Source: Morchella semilibera (taxonomy: Eukaryota; Ascomycota; Pezizomycetes; Pezizales; Morchellaceae). Taken from it: 64,000 bases of DNA. Of the stretch, positions 46,619 through 58,375 are shown piece by piece. Each line of letters begins with the position of its first letter. The stretch's first letter is position 1. The notes under the pieces were generated by a model, which saw only the letters and a program-made list of their open reading frames with translations, was not told the DNA's origin and made no database searches. Location of the stretch: contig WBVU01000004.1 in the NCBI GenBank assembly GCA_009192285.1, positions 3,370,001-3,434,000 on the forward strand. The letters run 5' to 3'. The translations under genes and the position numbers were made by a program.

Positions 46619-47791
46619 CGTAGCTTTAATGTCTTGCCCAATAGTTGTGCTAGGTCTTGAATGAAATATGACGCATGGCATAATTAGCTTCACAACTTAT
46701 CACTCGGTTTACATCTAGTTTTCCACCTCTTATTTATTTATTTATACATCATACATGGAGGTTATGGTAAGATACATTCTAACTGTTGTATCACTCACTT
46801 GGTATGAGCGTGGTCCATATTGCATTTCATTGATTTCAAATAGACCTACCTAATGTAAACCCCCTACCCAAAAGTTTTCGTGAAAGCCTGAAAGCAGTTG
46901 AGTGGCCATGGTGAAACCCCATACAAATATACCTACCTATATAGCTAGCAATGGGGTTCTCCACTAGAATTTTATAACACCTTAACCACTCCTTTTTACC
47001 AACCCCAAAAAGGCTCCTCCCAAAAGGGTCAAATAATTAACTATGTTGAGGTTCTACATTTGGAACCGGATCCACCTAGTTTGGGTAGAGACTTTACAAC
47101 TATGCAAGATCGTTTCTAAGGTGTTGGATGGGCAGTAAGCTTGTACTCTAAAGATTTTTCCGGTCTTACATACTTTAAACTTTATAGTTTATAAAAAACA
47201 TCTGTATAACTTATATATATCGGGCGTAACCATCATGATATTTACCTCTACTACTAGAGTACTTTCTACTACTTTGGAAGGGTTTCTCACGGTACCTACG
47301 TTTTCTTGGGTTCGGGTATTTTAGGCTTACATGGCCCAGGAGCCCCTGCATATTGGGAAAGAATATACAAAAAGGTCATAAAATCGATGCAACGGGCTCA
47401 GTTTAACCCCCAAGTATATCATGTCTTATCCTTAAGCTGTCGGTAAAAATACTGACCCCTAGTAAAAGACAAATTAAAGGCTGGCGACTTAGTTAATAGT
47501 CCTTGTTAATATCTCTCGTATCAAGTAAATAATTAATCATTAATCTCCCATACAGGTCTTGGGCCTCAGCGCCTCTATTAGGGGGGGGGGGGTCAACATC
47601 GACAGCTTAAGGGATATATAACCGCACTTTAAGTTGTGGACTCGAGTGTTTAATCAACTATTTTTTGGAACGCCTAAGCAGATTGGATAAAGTATGAATA
47701 CAGTGAGAAGCTTTAAAAGTACAAAAGGCGCAAAAATGAAGGGGGAAAGCAGGGAAAAGAAGGGAGAAAAAAAAGAACATATGCACTGAAT
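46619..47791. other. Intergenic, GH74 downstream flank
   Basis: AT-rich with a G12 run at about 47581-47592. No gene supported. Confidence 0.5.
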
Positions 47792-50437
47792 TTAGGCCGG
47801 ATTTGCGCAGGACACATCGCCGTAGAAGATGCCGCGGCCATTGGTGCCCAAATAGACCCTATTTGTCTGCGATTAGTACGGGTTCGAATTGATATATGCC
47901 AGAAAGGTGAGACTAACCTTCCATAAGTGTTTTGATCCGCAGCAACTGGGACACTATCCGGTGATCCAAACCCATGGGCATTATCGTTAATCTTATACCA
48001 AGTAGCACCGGTATCATCACTTCTAAAAACACCAACTGATCCATCAACAGTACCGACGAGGTAGATAGCTGGGTATCCGCTAGTGGAAGCAGGAGCGCCT
48101 AGAGCGAACTGATACCCTCGCGTCACAGTGGAAATGGCAGAGAAAGTAGCGCCAAAGTTAGTCGAGTGGAAAAGGCCGGTGTCGCTAGATACCCAGACAT
48201 CACCGGAAGTCAGAGGGTTGGCCACAATCTTGACAGGGTTTGAAGTGGAGCTTGTGTAAGTACTTGCAACAGTGAAAGTTGCGCCAGAGTCACGGGAAAT
48301 GTAGAAGCTTGATCCAGAAGCTCCATAGAATATTGTGTCATTTTTTTTATCAGCAGCAATGACAGAGGACGATGGGAGGGAGGAAACGTCGCTAAAGCCA
48401 GTGTTAGGACCAGTTGATACAAGGGTATTTCCAGATCCAGTTCTCCACAGGACTGTATTTCCATCCGCAGAAAGAGCAACCTTTCCGCCATTGGTGTAGT
48501 CTGGGGCACCTTCATGTTCGGTCCAGGTTACACCGTAATCAGAAGATACAGCAACCTGTTTTGTCTCTCCGGATCCATCGCTACCGACACGAACGATGCT
48601 ATATGGCTTATTTCCGGCGTAATCAAGGTCCAAGCTCGTAGCCCAATATGGGTTCTTGAAACCAATAGTAGGGGGAACATCCAGATCGTTATGCACAAAC
48701 CCGGTGATATCTCCAACAGCAGAGATGAGTTTTGGCCCAGTTGGTGGTGCTACAAGGCCTTGAATCGATGTCTCCTCAATTCCGGTAGCGAGTGACTGGA
48801 GTGTAAAGTTATGAGCTGTATCCCAGCCAAGTAGGTCCTTACTTCCATAAACGGTGGCTCCTGTACCATAAAGAAAGTGGTTGGAGTCAAAAGGATCAAT
48901 GGATAAGCCCTCAATCATCCATCCGACCAATTTCCGGTAGTCCTCGCCGGAGTTGGGGTCCTGGAGCCAAGGAGCTGATGAGATATCATACCCGAAGTAT
49001 CTGTTGATGACTGGGTATGACCAGTCCCAGATGGGGGACCAGGTAGTGCCGGAGTCGGTAGATCTCCAGATATTTGCGTCGGGCCACCTTTTTAAAACAT
49101 TAGTGACTACTAAGATAAAGGCGAGAACATTCAAGAACTACCATTCATTCAAAGCGGCAACCATCACCGTGCCAGGCCTCTGTAAATCAATGTCGATACC
49201 TCCATATCCAAAAGTGCTGTTCTCTGGGGAAATGTTGGTCCATGATCCAGTGCTGATGTTGTATTTGTAAACATATCCAGCGGTACCATCATATGGACCA
49301 GCACCGTCTGTATATGTCAAATAAAGAACGTTTTCCATGGGTGAAAGAACGCCCTTGTGCGGCAAATAACCAGTAGGTTGACCAGCAACAGCAGTCCCTA
49401 GCTCGTAAATTAATGTAAGCCCTTAAATCATGCGCTTTGAAAGACTGAGATGGTTCATACAAGTGCTTCCACCGTCGTTCGAGACGAAAACTGACTCCGA
49501 GTTTTTCTCAGCCACACCAACAAAGATCCGGGGAGTAGCGGTGCCAAGACTGGCACTCGTTGAATCGAAAGTGACAAATGAAATACCGATGATGTCGCCA
49601 TTTAATCCAGCAGTGTCGGTAGGGTCAGGAATGAAAGTTCCTACAAAATGCCAGTAAGATACAGACCTATCTAAAGTTGAGGCTTAACAAGAATGTGCCT
49701 ACCAGGATTAGGGAACGAATCTACTTTAGCCCAAGTACTCCCGTAATCGGTACTCTTGTAAAGACCGTTACCACTCCTGGCACCCATGAAAAGAATACTG
49801 CCCTTGTTAGGATCGACCGCAAGTCGCTCTCCCATTCCTCGACCAGGCATATTGCCTCCAACCTTGAATGGTAACGTGGAAGTTGAAAAAGTTGCACCAT
49901 AATCATTCGATGCAAGAATGGCACCATTGTTAGGATCCCTAGATTATGACCGAGTAAGTTCCCGGGAGTACTAATATGTGTTTTGGGATGAATATATATG
50001 CATACCATGAGTTGGTGTATGCTCCCGTCAACAAGTAGACGCGGCTGGTCTCCACAGGATCAGTCGCCAAAGCGTCAACGTACCACTTGTTCCTAAGGTT
50101 TAACTTTACGTTAAAACACAATCTTGGTCAAGAGATTAAACAGAAAATCGGATTCGGTTTCCTACCAATCAGTACCCGTGGCAAAATCTGTCAAAGGTGT
50201 CCAGGTATCATCAGAGTTAAGCTTGTAAGCCCCGCCAATGTCTGTACGGGCATATGCCACTCCCTTCTCTCCTGGATTAAAAACGATACCAGGAACGAAA
50301 CCGCCACCTCCACCAATTCTGACATTCTTCCAATTATAACATTGTGAAGCGGGGACAGCCTTTACACCAGGGGCTGATGCTAATAGCGTTGCTACAGCAG
50401 AAAAGACAGGAACGAGCATAGAGATGCTGCCGTACAT
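47792..50437 (-). CDS. Secreted GH74 xyloglucanase/endoglucanase
   Basis: Seven exons: 50437-50166, 50092-50006, 49938-49703, 49640-49461, 49397-49142, 49087-47918, 47858-47792. The total is 755 aa and every junction is in frame. Signal peptide MYGSISMLVPVFSAVATLLA. The mature start YNWKNVRIGGGGGFVPGIVF is the canonical GH74 opening, followed by YARTDIGGAYKL. The two seven-blade propellers show Asp-box repeats (STDYGSTW, STDSGTTW, SSDYGVTW, SRDSGATF, SDDTGATW). WPDANIWRSTD, WLGWDTAH-type and VYLGTNGRGIFYGD motifs follow. It ends at SCANPA with no cellulose-binding module. It cleaves xyloglucan outside the cell and fits with the GH6 enzyme 8 kb away. Confidence 0.95.
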
Positions 50438-50526
50438 TTTGATAAGATAAGAGAGTGTATTAGAGAGTGAATAATCTGGTGATCAACCAGGTGAGCGCTG
50501 GAGGGAAATAACGATTGAAGTACCAT

Positions 50527-50536
50527 TTTATATACA
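50527..50536 (-). promoter_or_regulatory. Probable TATA element of the GH74 gene
   Basis: GTATATAAAA on the minus strand, about 90 bp before the GH74 ATG. No other promoter elements claimed. Confidence 0.4.
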
Positions 50537-50537
50537 A

Positions 50538-51278
50538 TATCATGACAAGGTCTATGGGCGATCAATTCTTCTATTGAACATTCGAGTGCTTGCTAACTAG
50601 CCTTGCAGATTAATTGGCGAAATCCCTTTTACTTCTATAACTCTCGGTACGCGGAAGTGTCTGTAAAATTGATTCAGGGTGAACGCTATATTCCGACCTG
50701 GTAGTGATATCGGAGATAGTTTCTACCGGTACTCTATCTGAAAGATAATCACCACCTAACACAAGTCGCACGGTACCTACATGTAGATTCGGGCAACGGC
50801 CCTAGAGCTCCGTTCACAGTGTACCCTAGTCAACACTCTAAAATAGACTCACCCCTAGAATAACAGGGCATGGAGTCCTCCGGGTAATACTCCTGGTGTG
50901 TGTAAGGGGGTGGGGGGCGGCATGACAGGATCCATCCTGGAATTTCTCTGGTCTTTTAACGATTAATAAGAACTTAAGTTGAGGAATTGAAGCTCTTGAC
51001 CTTCGAGGGGGGTTGGTGGGACTAGCGGGGCTAGTCGGGGGTGGCTATACCCGCTAGATTTAACCCCTACACCTAACCCCGGGAAAGGCGCCGAACCCTA
51101 AGGAACGCAGTCCGAATACTACATGTATATTACACCAATATATAGGAATTCTGTCATGATCAAGGGTATGTAACGTGATTGAGTGTCACAACGAATTTGG
51201 ATCTCATATTAGAAGTTCAGTTATATAAAGACTATATAGACTATATATCTGGATAACCTTTAGAGTAAAGATCCTCCC
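50538..51278. other. Upstream region of GH74
   Basis: No gene. A G-rich patch at 50906-50920, TACATGTA near 50778 and 51121. Confidence 0.4.
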
Positions 51279-51485
51279 TCAGCGTTTGTGAGCCGTATTG
51301 TCTGCCAAGAAACACAAGACCCGAATTGACCCGCCGATATTGTCGTAGACAGCTGAGCCCGTAAATCCTAGAGCACCATAGTTCCTATATGAGTCTGCTA
51401 TAGACAAATATATATTACTTATGGCGAAATTTTGCAATGTGGTCCCTTCAAAATCATAGCCAACTTCCTCAAGTAGCTTGTAATC
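51279..51485 (-). pseudogene. Orphan terminal exon-like segment
   Basis: After a consensus acceptor (CTTCTTTTAG, minus strand) 68 codons stay open to TGA: DYKLLEEVGYDFEGTTLQNF, AISNIYLSIADSYRNYG, ALGFTGSAVYDNIGGS, IRVLCFLADNTAHKR. Composition is protein-like, but I find no upstream exon or start. Probably the relic of a gene; the family is not recognised. Confidence 0.35.
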
Positions 51486-51963
51486 CTAAAAGAAGGATCG
51501 AGATAAGTACGCGTACGCGGTTAGCCAAATAGCGGGTATACATGTAGCTACATTGTATGAGTCCCATTGATGTAGTGTTTATACTCGTATTAATTGCGCT
51601 AGCTAGGACTAAGGAGCTTTTCATGAATTATTAGGTACATGTACTTAAGGTGCAGTACTAATTCTTGGCAAAGAATTTAGCCTTCTCCCTAGAATCAAAT
51701 CCCGAGCGAATCAAATCCAGTGTGTGTGTATACAGGAGGCTAGTTGGCTTTCGGTATTCTGTAGATTAATAACTTATCTTCAAATCGCAGATACATATAA
51801 AGTGGCTCTTACTAATTCAATTGATCAAAGTAATCTATCCCATTGGCCCACGGGAATATAAATACGTGCCTATATGTACCTCCATGTCAAAAATCCCGGG
51901 ACAAGCCCCCGGCCCCGTAGCAACTCGCGGTTGCGTTGTCCCGGGACTTTTGAATTAGAACTA

Positions 51964-52131
51964 CAGTCGTCCACCGTCGCTTGACGAATACCGCCAGTTG
52001 ACGAACAGGGGACTTTAGGCCAATGGAAATTGTAGGACTGGAGATCTCGCAGGTTGGCTGTTTCTTGCGATATATACTTGGAATCCCTGTTCGTCAACTG
52101 GCAGTATTCGTCAAGAGACGGTGAAAGACTG
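51964..52131. mobile_element. TA-flanked MITE (Tc1/mariner-pogo-like), about 47-bp TIRs
   Basis: Begins CAGTCGTCCACCGTCGCTTG and ends with the inverted counterpart (CAGTCTTTCACCGTCTCTTG). Arms are about 47 bp with around five mismatches. TA lies immediately outside both ends (51962-51963, 52132-52133), as for Tc1/mariner/pogo insertion. 168 bp, non-coding. Confidence 0.75.
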
Positions 52132-52133
52132 TA

Positions 52134-52805
52134 CATATATACATACATGTATTATATATATGTACCTACATGTACATACATACTCGGTTATATAAAGAGT
52201 ATAATATATAAAAGGTACATACACCATCGATCACTAAAAACACTTTTCTCTACTCGGTGAAGGGTATATGATTAAAACGATATTACTAACCGCTATATGA
52301 TTTTACAGACAATGCCTTTCCCTTTGACGATTCGAGCCTCGAGGGTACTTAGCTATCGGCGGTATTAGTGATGATATCAACCGAGGGTTTGTGGAAATGT
52401 GAGCTGCTAAGCATAGGAGCAATTTAGTAGGAGATCTTCCTAGTAAAAAGGCTATACTTAAGGCATTTACACCTGTTGCCCTCTTCTTCTTACTATATTT
52501 TGCCACCCCTTAATTAAGATATTCCCCTCTTCACCGGTGTATCCTGCCCTATAGCTAAGCTAGGTGACTTGTTACACATTTTATATACTTCGCAGTTTCA
52601 ATCTAGGTGATCGATACTCGCCGCTTCGCTCCTTGGTGCAAGGGATTCCTTTAACATAATTCTAACCAAACAATAGTAATTCTACGTATTACACCAAGTA
52701 GGTAACTACCAACATAAAAATAATTATATCTATGGCTATTGGTGTGCCGGATTGTCGTAGATTAAACCCTCCTACGGAGTCGGTAGTCCCATTATCCAAC
52801 CTTTA
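52134..52805. other. Intergenic, downstream of the class-V aminotransferase
   Basis: AT-rich with TACATGTA at about 52145 and 52166. No gene supported. Confidence 0.5.
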
Positions 52806-54424
52806 TTAATCAGATCTGACAGGGGTGTTTGTTCCAGACTCCAAGGAAACTAGAGAAAGTCTTTCCATATGTGCCAGTAAACCCTGGTCTCCTCCGACCT
52901 CAATTTGTTTTAAAACCTCCACTAATCTTTCCACTTCTTCCACTACACGAACAAAAAGAAAATCAGTTCAAAATCCCACCAAAACCAAACAATTAGGAAC
53001 TATGATATACCTGTATTATAATGAACCATGCTCACTCTAACCACTCCATCCTCCTTAGGGTGTAGAAGCTTAGTCACCAGTCTAAACGAATCGAAATGCC
53101 CCCAGGCTACTCTAAGACGGGGATCTTTCGCTGTAATGAACTCAACTACGTCCTGACTCATCCACCCGTTTATATTGAATGATACTATTGCCACACGAAG
53201 CACAGGATCTGGTGAACATTCCCCATGGATCCGAACATCGTCTCGTAAATTCAGATAATTTATTAGTATCGTTTGCAGCACAGCTTCATGCTCCATAATT
53301 GTAGCCCAGGCGGAGTTGAGATCGGGACCAAAATAGTCTACAATGTGTGGGACGGAGGATGTGAGGGCAGGGTTAGCGGCGCAGAGGCCGAGCTTGACTT
53401 GGAGTGGAGTGAGAGGGTGGTCAAAGAAGTAATTGAACGGTTCGAGGAGTTCATGGTCGTCCTTCAGAGACTTTTCGATCCAGATGCAGGATAAGTGTGG
53501 TCCAAATACCTATCTCATGCATATTAGTTTCTACGCTTGGTGATTGGTATCATCCTGGGCGACACTTGGGTCTGGAGGTGGGGAGGTCGCGGGGGTAGGG
53601 AGATTATGAGTACATTACTCCAAGACCAGACATAAATGTCTACACCCAGTGTACTCACGTCCACCCTCCTATGTGGCGCAAACTGTCCACCATCGACACA
53701 AACCACCGCCTCGGGTACCATCCTATGAACAACTTCGGCAGCCATCTCCACATCCTCAATGTTGCCAAGTACACCACAAGCATGCGTTAGGGCCACTAAG
53801 CGTGTATTCTCGGAGATCAACTCTAGTAGGTCATCAACCTCTAGCCTCATAGCCGGACCCTTCACATTCCACCACTTGACGATCAAATCTTGTCTATCCG
53901 CCATCCGCAGCCATGGGCTAATGTTGGACTCATGGTTGATCTGTGTGACAATGATCTCGCTCTTCGGGGAGAACATAAAGCTCGTTGATAGATTATGGAA
54001 GAGCTGTACTGTAGAGGCGCCGATTGCTATAAGCGGTATATATCAATCAGCGGCCTGCTTTGTCTGAGGGAGGAATATGAGGAGCAAATGACCGATTTCG
54101 TCGGTGGATGAGGCGTTGATGAAGTGTTGGGATGCGTGTAGGGCATTTGTGATGTAGGCGCTATCTTTGAGAACTGTGTTTGTAGGGTTTGTATAGTATG
54201 TAGCGATCCTACTCGGTCATCATAAGCTCAGGTCAAAACATATATGCGTAGTAGTTTTGTACGAACGCTTCGATTACCGAACCCAACAGCTGGGTTCCGC
54301 TAGCGTTATCAAGCACAATCTCAGAAGTATTCCCAATAGTGCTCGCCAGGCCTTTTCTTGCGCGGTTAACATTAGGAAACTTATCCCTGGCAGAAGCGAT
54401 ACTGAAATCTTTCGAGGACGGCAT
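52806..54424 (-). CDS. Class-V (cysteine desulfurase/isopenicillin-N-epimerase-like) aminotransferase, PLP lysine absent
   Basis: Exons are about 54424-54240, 54208-54093, 54026-53614, 53509-53011 and 52942-52806 (449 aa if all are joined). Motifs: VLDNASGTQLLGSVIEAFV, FINASSTDEIAIGASTVQLF, TQINHESNISPWLRMA, TRLVALTHACGVLGN, VCVDGGQFAPHRRVDV, VRVSMVHYNT. Where relatives have S-W-Y-K-V-x-G-P-H, with K forming the PLP Schiff base, this protein reads SWSN at the end of exon 3 and VFGPHLS at the start of exon 4. The lysine position is asparagine. The first intron would be only 31 nt, too short to be convincing. Either it is a dying gene or exon 1 is misjoined. The substrate is unknown. Confidence 0.65.
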
Positions 54425-55081
54425 ATTCTGAATTACTGAAGTATGGTATTGACGTAGTGCAATATTCCCCGCATCGCCGGGGGCCAATGTGAGCTCACAT
54501 GCTATGGGGCCCTAACCCTAGCACGTACACCTAACTACATCATAACCGATAAATTAATTTTCCGAACCTTTAGGTAGTGAACTGGTAAGGCTTTACAAGA
54601 CTGACACCCATGCCCAAAACGACGAAGGCTTGCTCCTGTGGTGAAAATACATTTGTATCGATACATTTACTGTCTTGTCGAGCTGGCTTGTTCAATGACG
54701 AATCGACCGGCCAAATACATCAAAGGTTAACAACCCCTTTACCTCCAACCCTACGGTTGGCTGAAAACTTGCCATTCGTAATTTAACAGTAGTCTCGGAC
54801 AATTATTTAACCTCAAGGTTAGTCCAACAAACAAGTATGTCAACCCCTGAAAATCAATTAATCTGAAATACCAAATAAGCCGATCAAAATATAAACATAA
54901 AGACCCAATCACTAGCTGCATATCGAACCAGTTTTATGCGCCGAATCGGTGCTTAAGAAAACAAGGATTGTCGGAAGAGACTAGCTTTCCCACCGTGTTG
55001 ATTGATTGATTTTTTCATCCGGGAAAAAACGAGACCAGGGGCGAAGAGGCGGTCCTGAACCTCAAGTCCCAGACTAGAGAG
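54425..55081. other. Intergenic
   Basis: AT-rich; no supported gene. Confidence 0.5.
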
Positions 55082-55087
55082 AAAAAA
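55082..55087 (-). terminator. Pol III terminator of tRNA-Lys
   Basis: T6 on the minus strand, 15 nt downstream of the tRNA 3' end. Confidence 0.7.
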
Positions 55088-55102
55088 GTTTGACTGAATT
55101 AG

Positions 55103-55199
55103 AGCCCGATGCGGGGGTCGAACCCGCGACATTGAGGTAGCGCCAATGCATGATTAGATCACGTAAAAGCCACACGCTCTACCACTGAGCTAACCGGGC
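55103..55199 (-). tRNA. tRNA-Lys(UUU) with a 25-nt intron
   Basis: The acceptor stem pairs GCCCGGT with ATCGGGC and the discriminator is U. The D arm is GCTC-AGTGGTA-GAGC, the anticodon loop is CTTTTAA with anticodon TTT, the variable loop is ATGTC and the T arm is GCGGG-TTCGACC-CCCGC. The intron, 55163-55139, follows position 37 as usual. Anticodon-stem pairing (TGTGG with CCTCA) contains one central U-U mismatch, so the gene may be slightly impaired, but all other positions fit. A box TAGCTCAGTGG and B box GGTTCGACCCC are present. Confidence 0.92.
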
Positions 55200-55914
55200 G
55201 TGGCGGTTCAGTCAAAACTTTGACATTACAAAATACATTTTCCTTTTTGCACGGTTTTGCGTAGCATCCGCAAGTAGCAACCCAAAACCCAAACGATTTA
55301 GTCTGTTCTTGTAGACTCGTTCAAAACCGCTTCTGTGTAAATAGTCCTCCTAGTCTCTGGTCGCGACCGAGTTTACGTTTCATACCTATAACATGCTAAT
55401 ATACAAGTGAGAGAAAGAAGTTAATTGTACTAGAAGTACTACGAATACATGTACATACATGTACACAGTATGTAGGATTAGCGCCTTTATGCACAACCAG
55501 AAGCACCCACAGCCTGTTGAGAAATCTATAATCAGATTAGATCTAGGGTATTAGTGTAAGATCTTTGGATATTCTCCAGAATGAGTCGATTTCCAATGTT
55601 GAGATTTAAACAAGGCTAAGTACGTACTTATACGATCCGACAAGCTATCCCAAGAGACTAAGCATGTGTCTGTCTAATATTCAGTACAATTTCGTACCAG
55701 CAGGTAATACGTCACAGTCTATCATTCGAAAGAGTATGTATAATATTGCTCCAAAACCTATACATATATCGGATACATATTTCCTAATTCTTGAAATTTA
55801 AATCGCCACTACATCATAACAAGACAAATGAAATAGACATTAAGGAGCGACCTAGAGAGTCAATACTAAATAAATCCGTACGTCTACCTTCAAATACTGC
55901 ACCACGTGCATCAA
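55200..55914. other. Intergenic
   Basis: An inverted copy of the tRNA's downstream flank lies at 55207-55221; two TACATGTA near 55447-55460. No gene. Confidence 0.5.
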
Positions 55915-56742
55915 CTAATACCCACATTCATACTTCCTGATCTTTACATCATCGATAACATATCCAACCATAGAACCATCTGGTTGAAATGTTTGCACCT
56001 GGAACTCCTTCAATGACTCAAACCCCTTCGCTTTCAGGTTCTTGATCTGGGTCCGGGTATCTCCCTTCACCTTTATCTCATATGGACCCTTTGAAGCCCC
56101 GCTATGAGTTTTCCCGGTGATCCTTGCCTTGATATCAATAGAGGCGAATGTAATTGGGGTGAGGAAGAGGGTATCGACGTCAAACACCTGCGCCCCCTGG
56201 GTATGAAGAACGGATGTGGTTCCCGCTGTCCAGAGTGCCTGAGATGAACCACCGCACTATAGAGAATTGTTAGTAAGGAAGGGTGGTAGTATAGGAGAAA
56301 CTTCAAATATACATACCGATTTATAATAGTTTTGTAGGGGAGCGTTGTTCTGAAAGTTATTACAGCGCAGAGCGTACCACTGATCGTCCTGCTGAAACTG
56401 GAACCCATTATAGTCATATGCAACGTTATTGGGGTTTCCAAGTTGGAGAAAGTCGCTATCAGGATAGGTAGGGATATCGTCAAACTAATTGCTTTGTTAG
56501 CTCATCAAATCGAGATCCCGAGAGCCTGAGAAGGAAAGGCATAATACGGTAAGTGTTAACTGTTGGGAGTTTCCCCTGGGACGGCAACTGTTCCCATTCC
56601 CATTCCCGTTCCCGTTCCCGTTCCCGTTACCACCGCGATTTCCTTCATCCTGACGGGCAACAATAGTGTCCGGGGAAGTTGGGAATGAGAGGACCGCAGC
56701 CGGTAGAAGGAGGAGAGAGGTGATATACACTGTGAAATACAT
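55915..56742 (-). CDS. Secreted protein of unknown function with Gly-Asn repeat and FDD domain
   Basis: Exons are 56742-56548, 56484-56317 and 56256-55915 (234 aa); introns of 63 and 60 nt in phase 0. Signal peptide MYFTVYITSLLLLPAAVLSF, a KR-less pro-region ending IVARQDEG, then a GNGNGNGNGNGN linker. The domain opens TFDDIPTYPDSDFLQL and contains YDYNGFQFQQDDQWYALRCN, NYYKSVCGGSSQALWTAG, VFDVDTLFLTPITFASIDIK and MVGYVIDDVKIRKYECGY. The last strand pattern resembles lectin-like beta sandwiches (inference). It lies between GH74 and GH6, so a plant-wall role is possible but not shown. Confidence 0.75.
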
Positions 56743-58375
56743 TGCGAATGAAGGTGCGGACCTGTGAGGGGTGAGATTAAATCTGAGAGGTGTGGGCCAA
56801 AATTTAAAGAGTTATTGTGAGCAGATAGGGATTAAGCAAGAGGGAAGTATCCGCTATTTATCTTGAATTCTATCCCTTCATTATTATCAAAGCGTCGAAA
56901 CGTGTACTAAAATTATATCGTATAGCTGCTTTAATACAATCTTGTACATAGTCTCGTATCCAGTCTTTGCATGTAGCTACGTACATGTAGATACATGTAC
57001 CTTGGATCCTATACGAGAACACTAAAGAAATGAGAAGTCCCAAGACCACTCTGCATGTAGGTTTGCATGTGATATGTCACTTTTAATCACAAGACTTAGA
57101 AATACGCTTGAAGACATTTTGAGTCCCCAATATTGAGCATTGCACTGTCAAGGTATTCCTAATCCCCATGTAGGCCAAGTCCGTCTAATGCATGCACGAT
57201 GGTCTTGGGTGTTTTTATTTCTTGGGACTTTCCATTTGGACTTTTCTACGGGTGGTGGCTAAAAGACTCTATTACCTACTTCACCAATACAGTATCAATT
57301 GACGAATCGAATCGCAACTCACTACAAGCTACACCATTGCATATTCCAAAGGTTGGTTGAACACATGATGTAATTGACAAACCTCGTGAGAATTGTGCAT
57401 GTATTAATAGAAACGCCACATCCTCAGCAGAGCTTGGAAACACGGCCCATTCCTACTCCTGATGCATCTAAGGATGTGGTGTTGGCTCTGGAAGCGAAAA
57501 AGTGTAACGTTGTTGAGATGTGAGACAAACAAAGAGCTCACTATTGGTCAATAAGTATATGAGGCTATTTTAAGTGCAGATTAGGTTTGGCTTGTGTAAC
57601 CCTGCGCTTGTCTGTAACGATACTAGAGCAAGCGAATACTTGCGCTAGGACTTAGGAATTAGGGGAGACAACTGATGGAGTTCAGATCGTACGAACATTG
57701 ATTGCTAACTGCTGACACCAACGACGTGGAGCAACGGATTTCAAAAATGCTTGCTCCCTTATAACAACTTGCTCCAGACAACCTCACCAAGACCCAGGCA
57801 CTAGCTTCATACTACGCCCACCCATGTATCTCCACGTATGTAACTACATGTATGATCTATTTCTGAATTCGCCTATTTTTTTTTTTGTTGCTGACACTAT
57901 ATTTCGCGATCTAGGCAATATCATATTCATCAAGTATCACTCGTGGTAGAAGATACTCACCTGATTTCACATGTTTCATAGTCTTGCATCAGACGCTTCC
58001 CGAATCGCTATCCCACTATTTGATTCGGTCAATTTGGGCCGAACCACAACACCCCTAATCCTGACAATCCTACGTTTTTGATGCAAGACTAAATGTTTCT
58101 AGGAAATATCATTTTTGGTAACGGAAAGACCTAAAATCCTCAAGTACTAACAACCAACTAAAGCCCTCATCAAGAAGACACCAATACATGATATGAACAG
58201 AGACTAGTAATTAGCTCCGTTTCCACAAAGAATCACTTTTTTCCTCCTTCAAAACGTACCCGCCACACCACCGTGCAAAAAAATCACGAACAACCAATTC
58301 TATATATACATCTAATGTCACATCAGATAACCAGGCATCAAGAGGAGCCCCGGAAAACTGTTATAGGCTGGTTAT
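56743..58375. other. Intergenic with one MITE
   Basis: Apart from the element at 57981-58089 and TACATGTA near 56983, 56993 and 57848, I see nothing coding. Confidence 0.5.
57981..58089. mobile_element. TA-flanked mini-MITE with GTCTTGCATCA ends
   Basis: GTCTTGCATCA at the left and its inverse TGATGCAAGAC at the right are perfect over 11 bp, each bordered by TA (57979-57980, 58090-58091). 109 bp, non-coding; Tc1/mariner-like insertion. Confidence 0.65.

Noticed and set aside
46375-46641. 88-residue frame over MITE copy B and the adjacent hairpin
   Set aside because: It spans repeat DNA and a foldback; no protein character.
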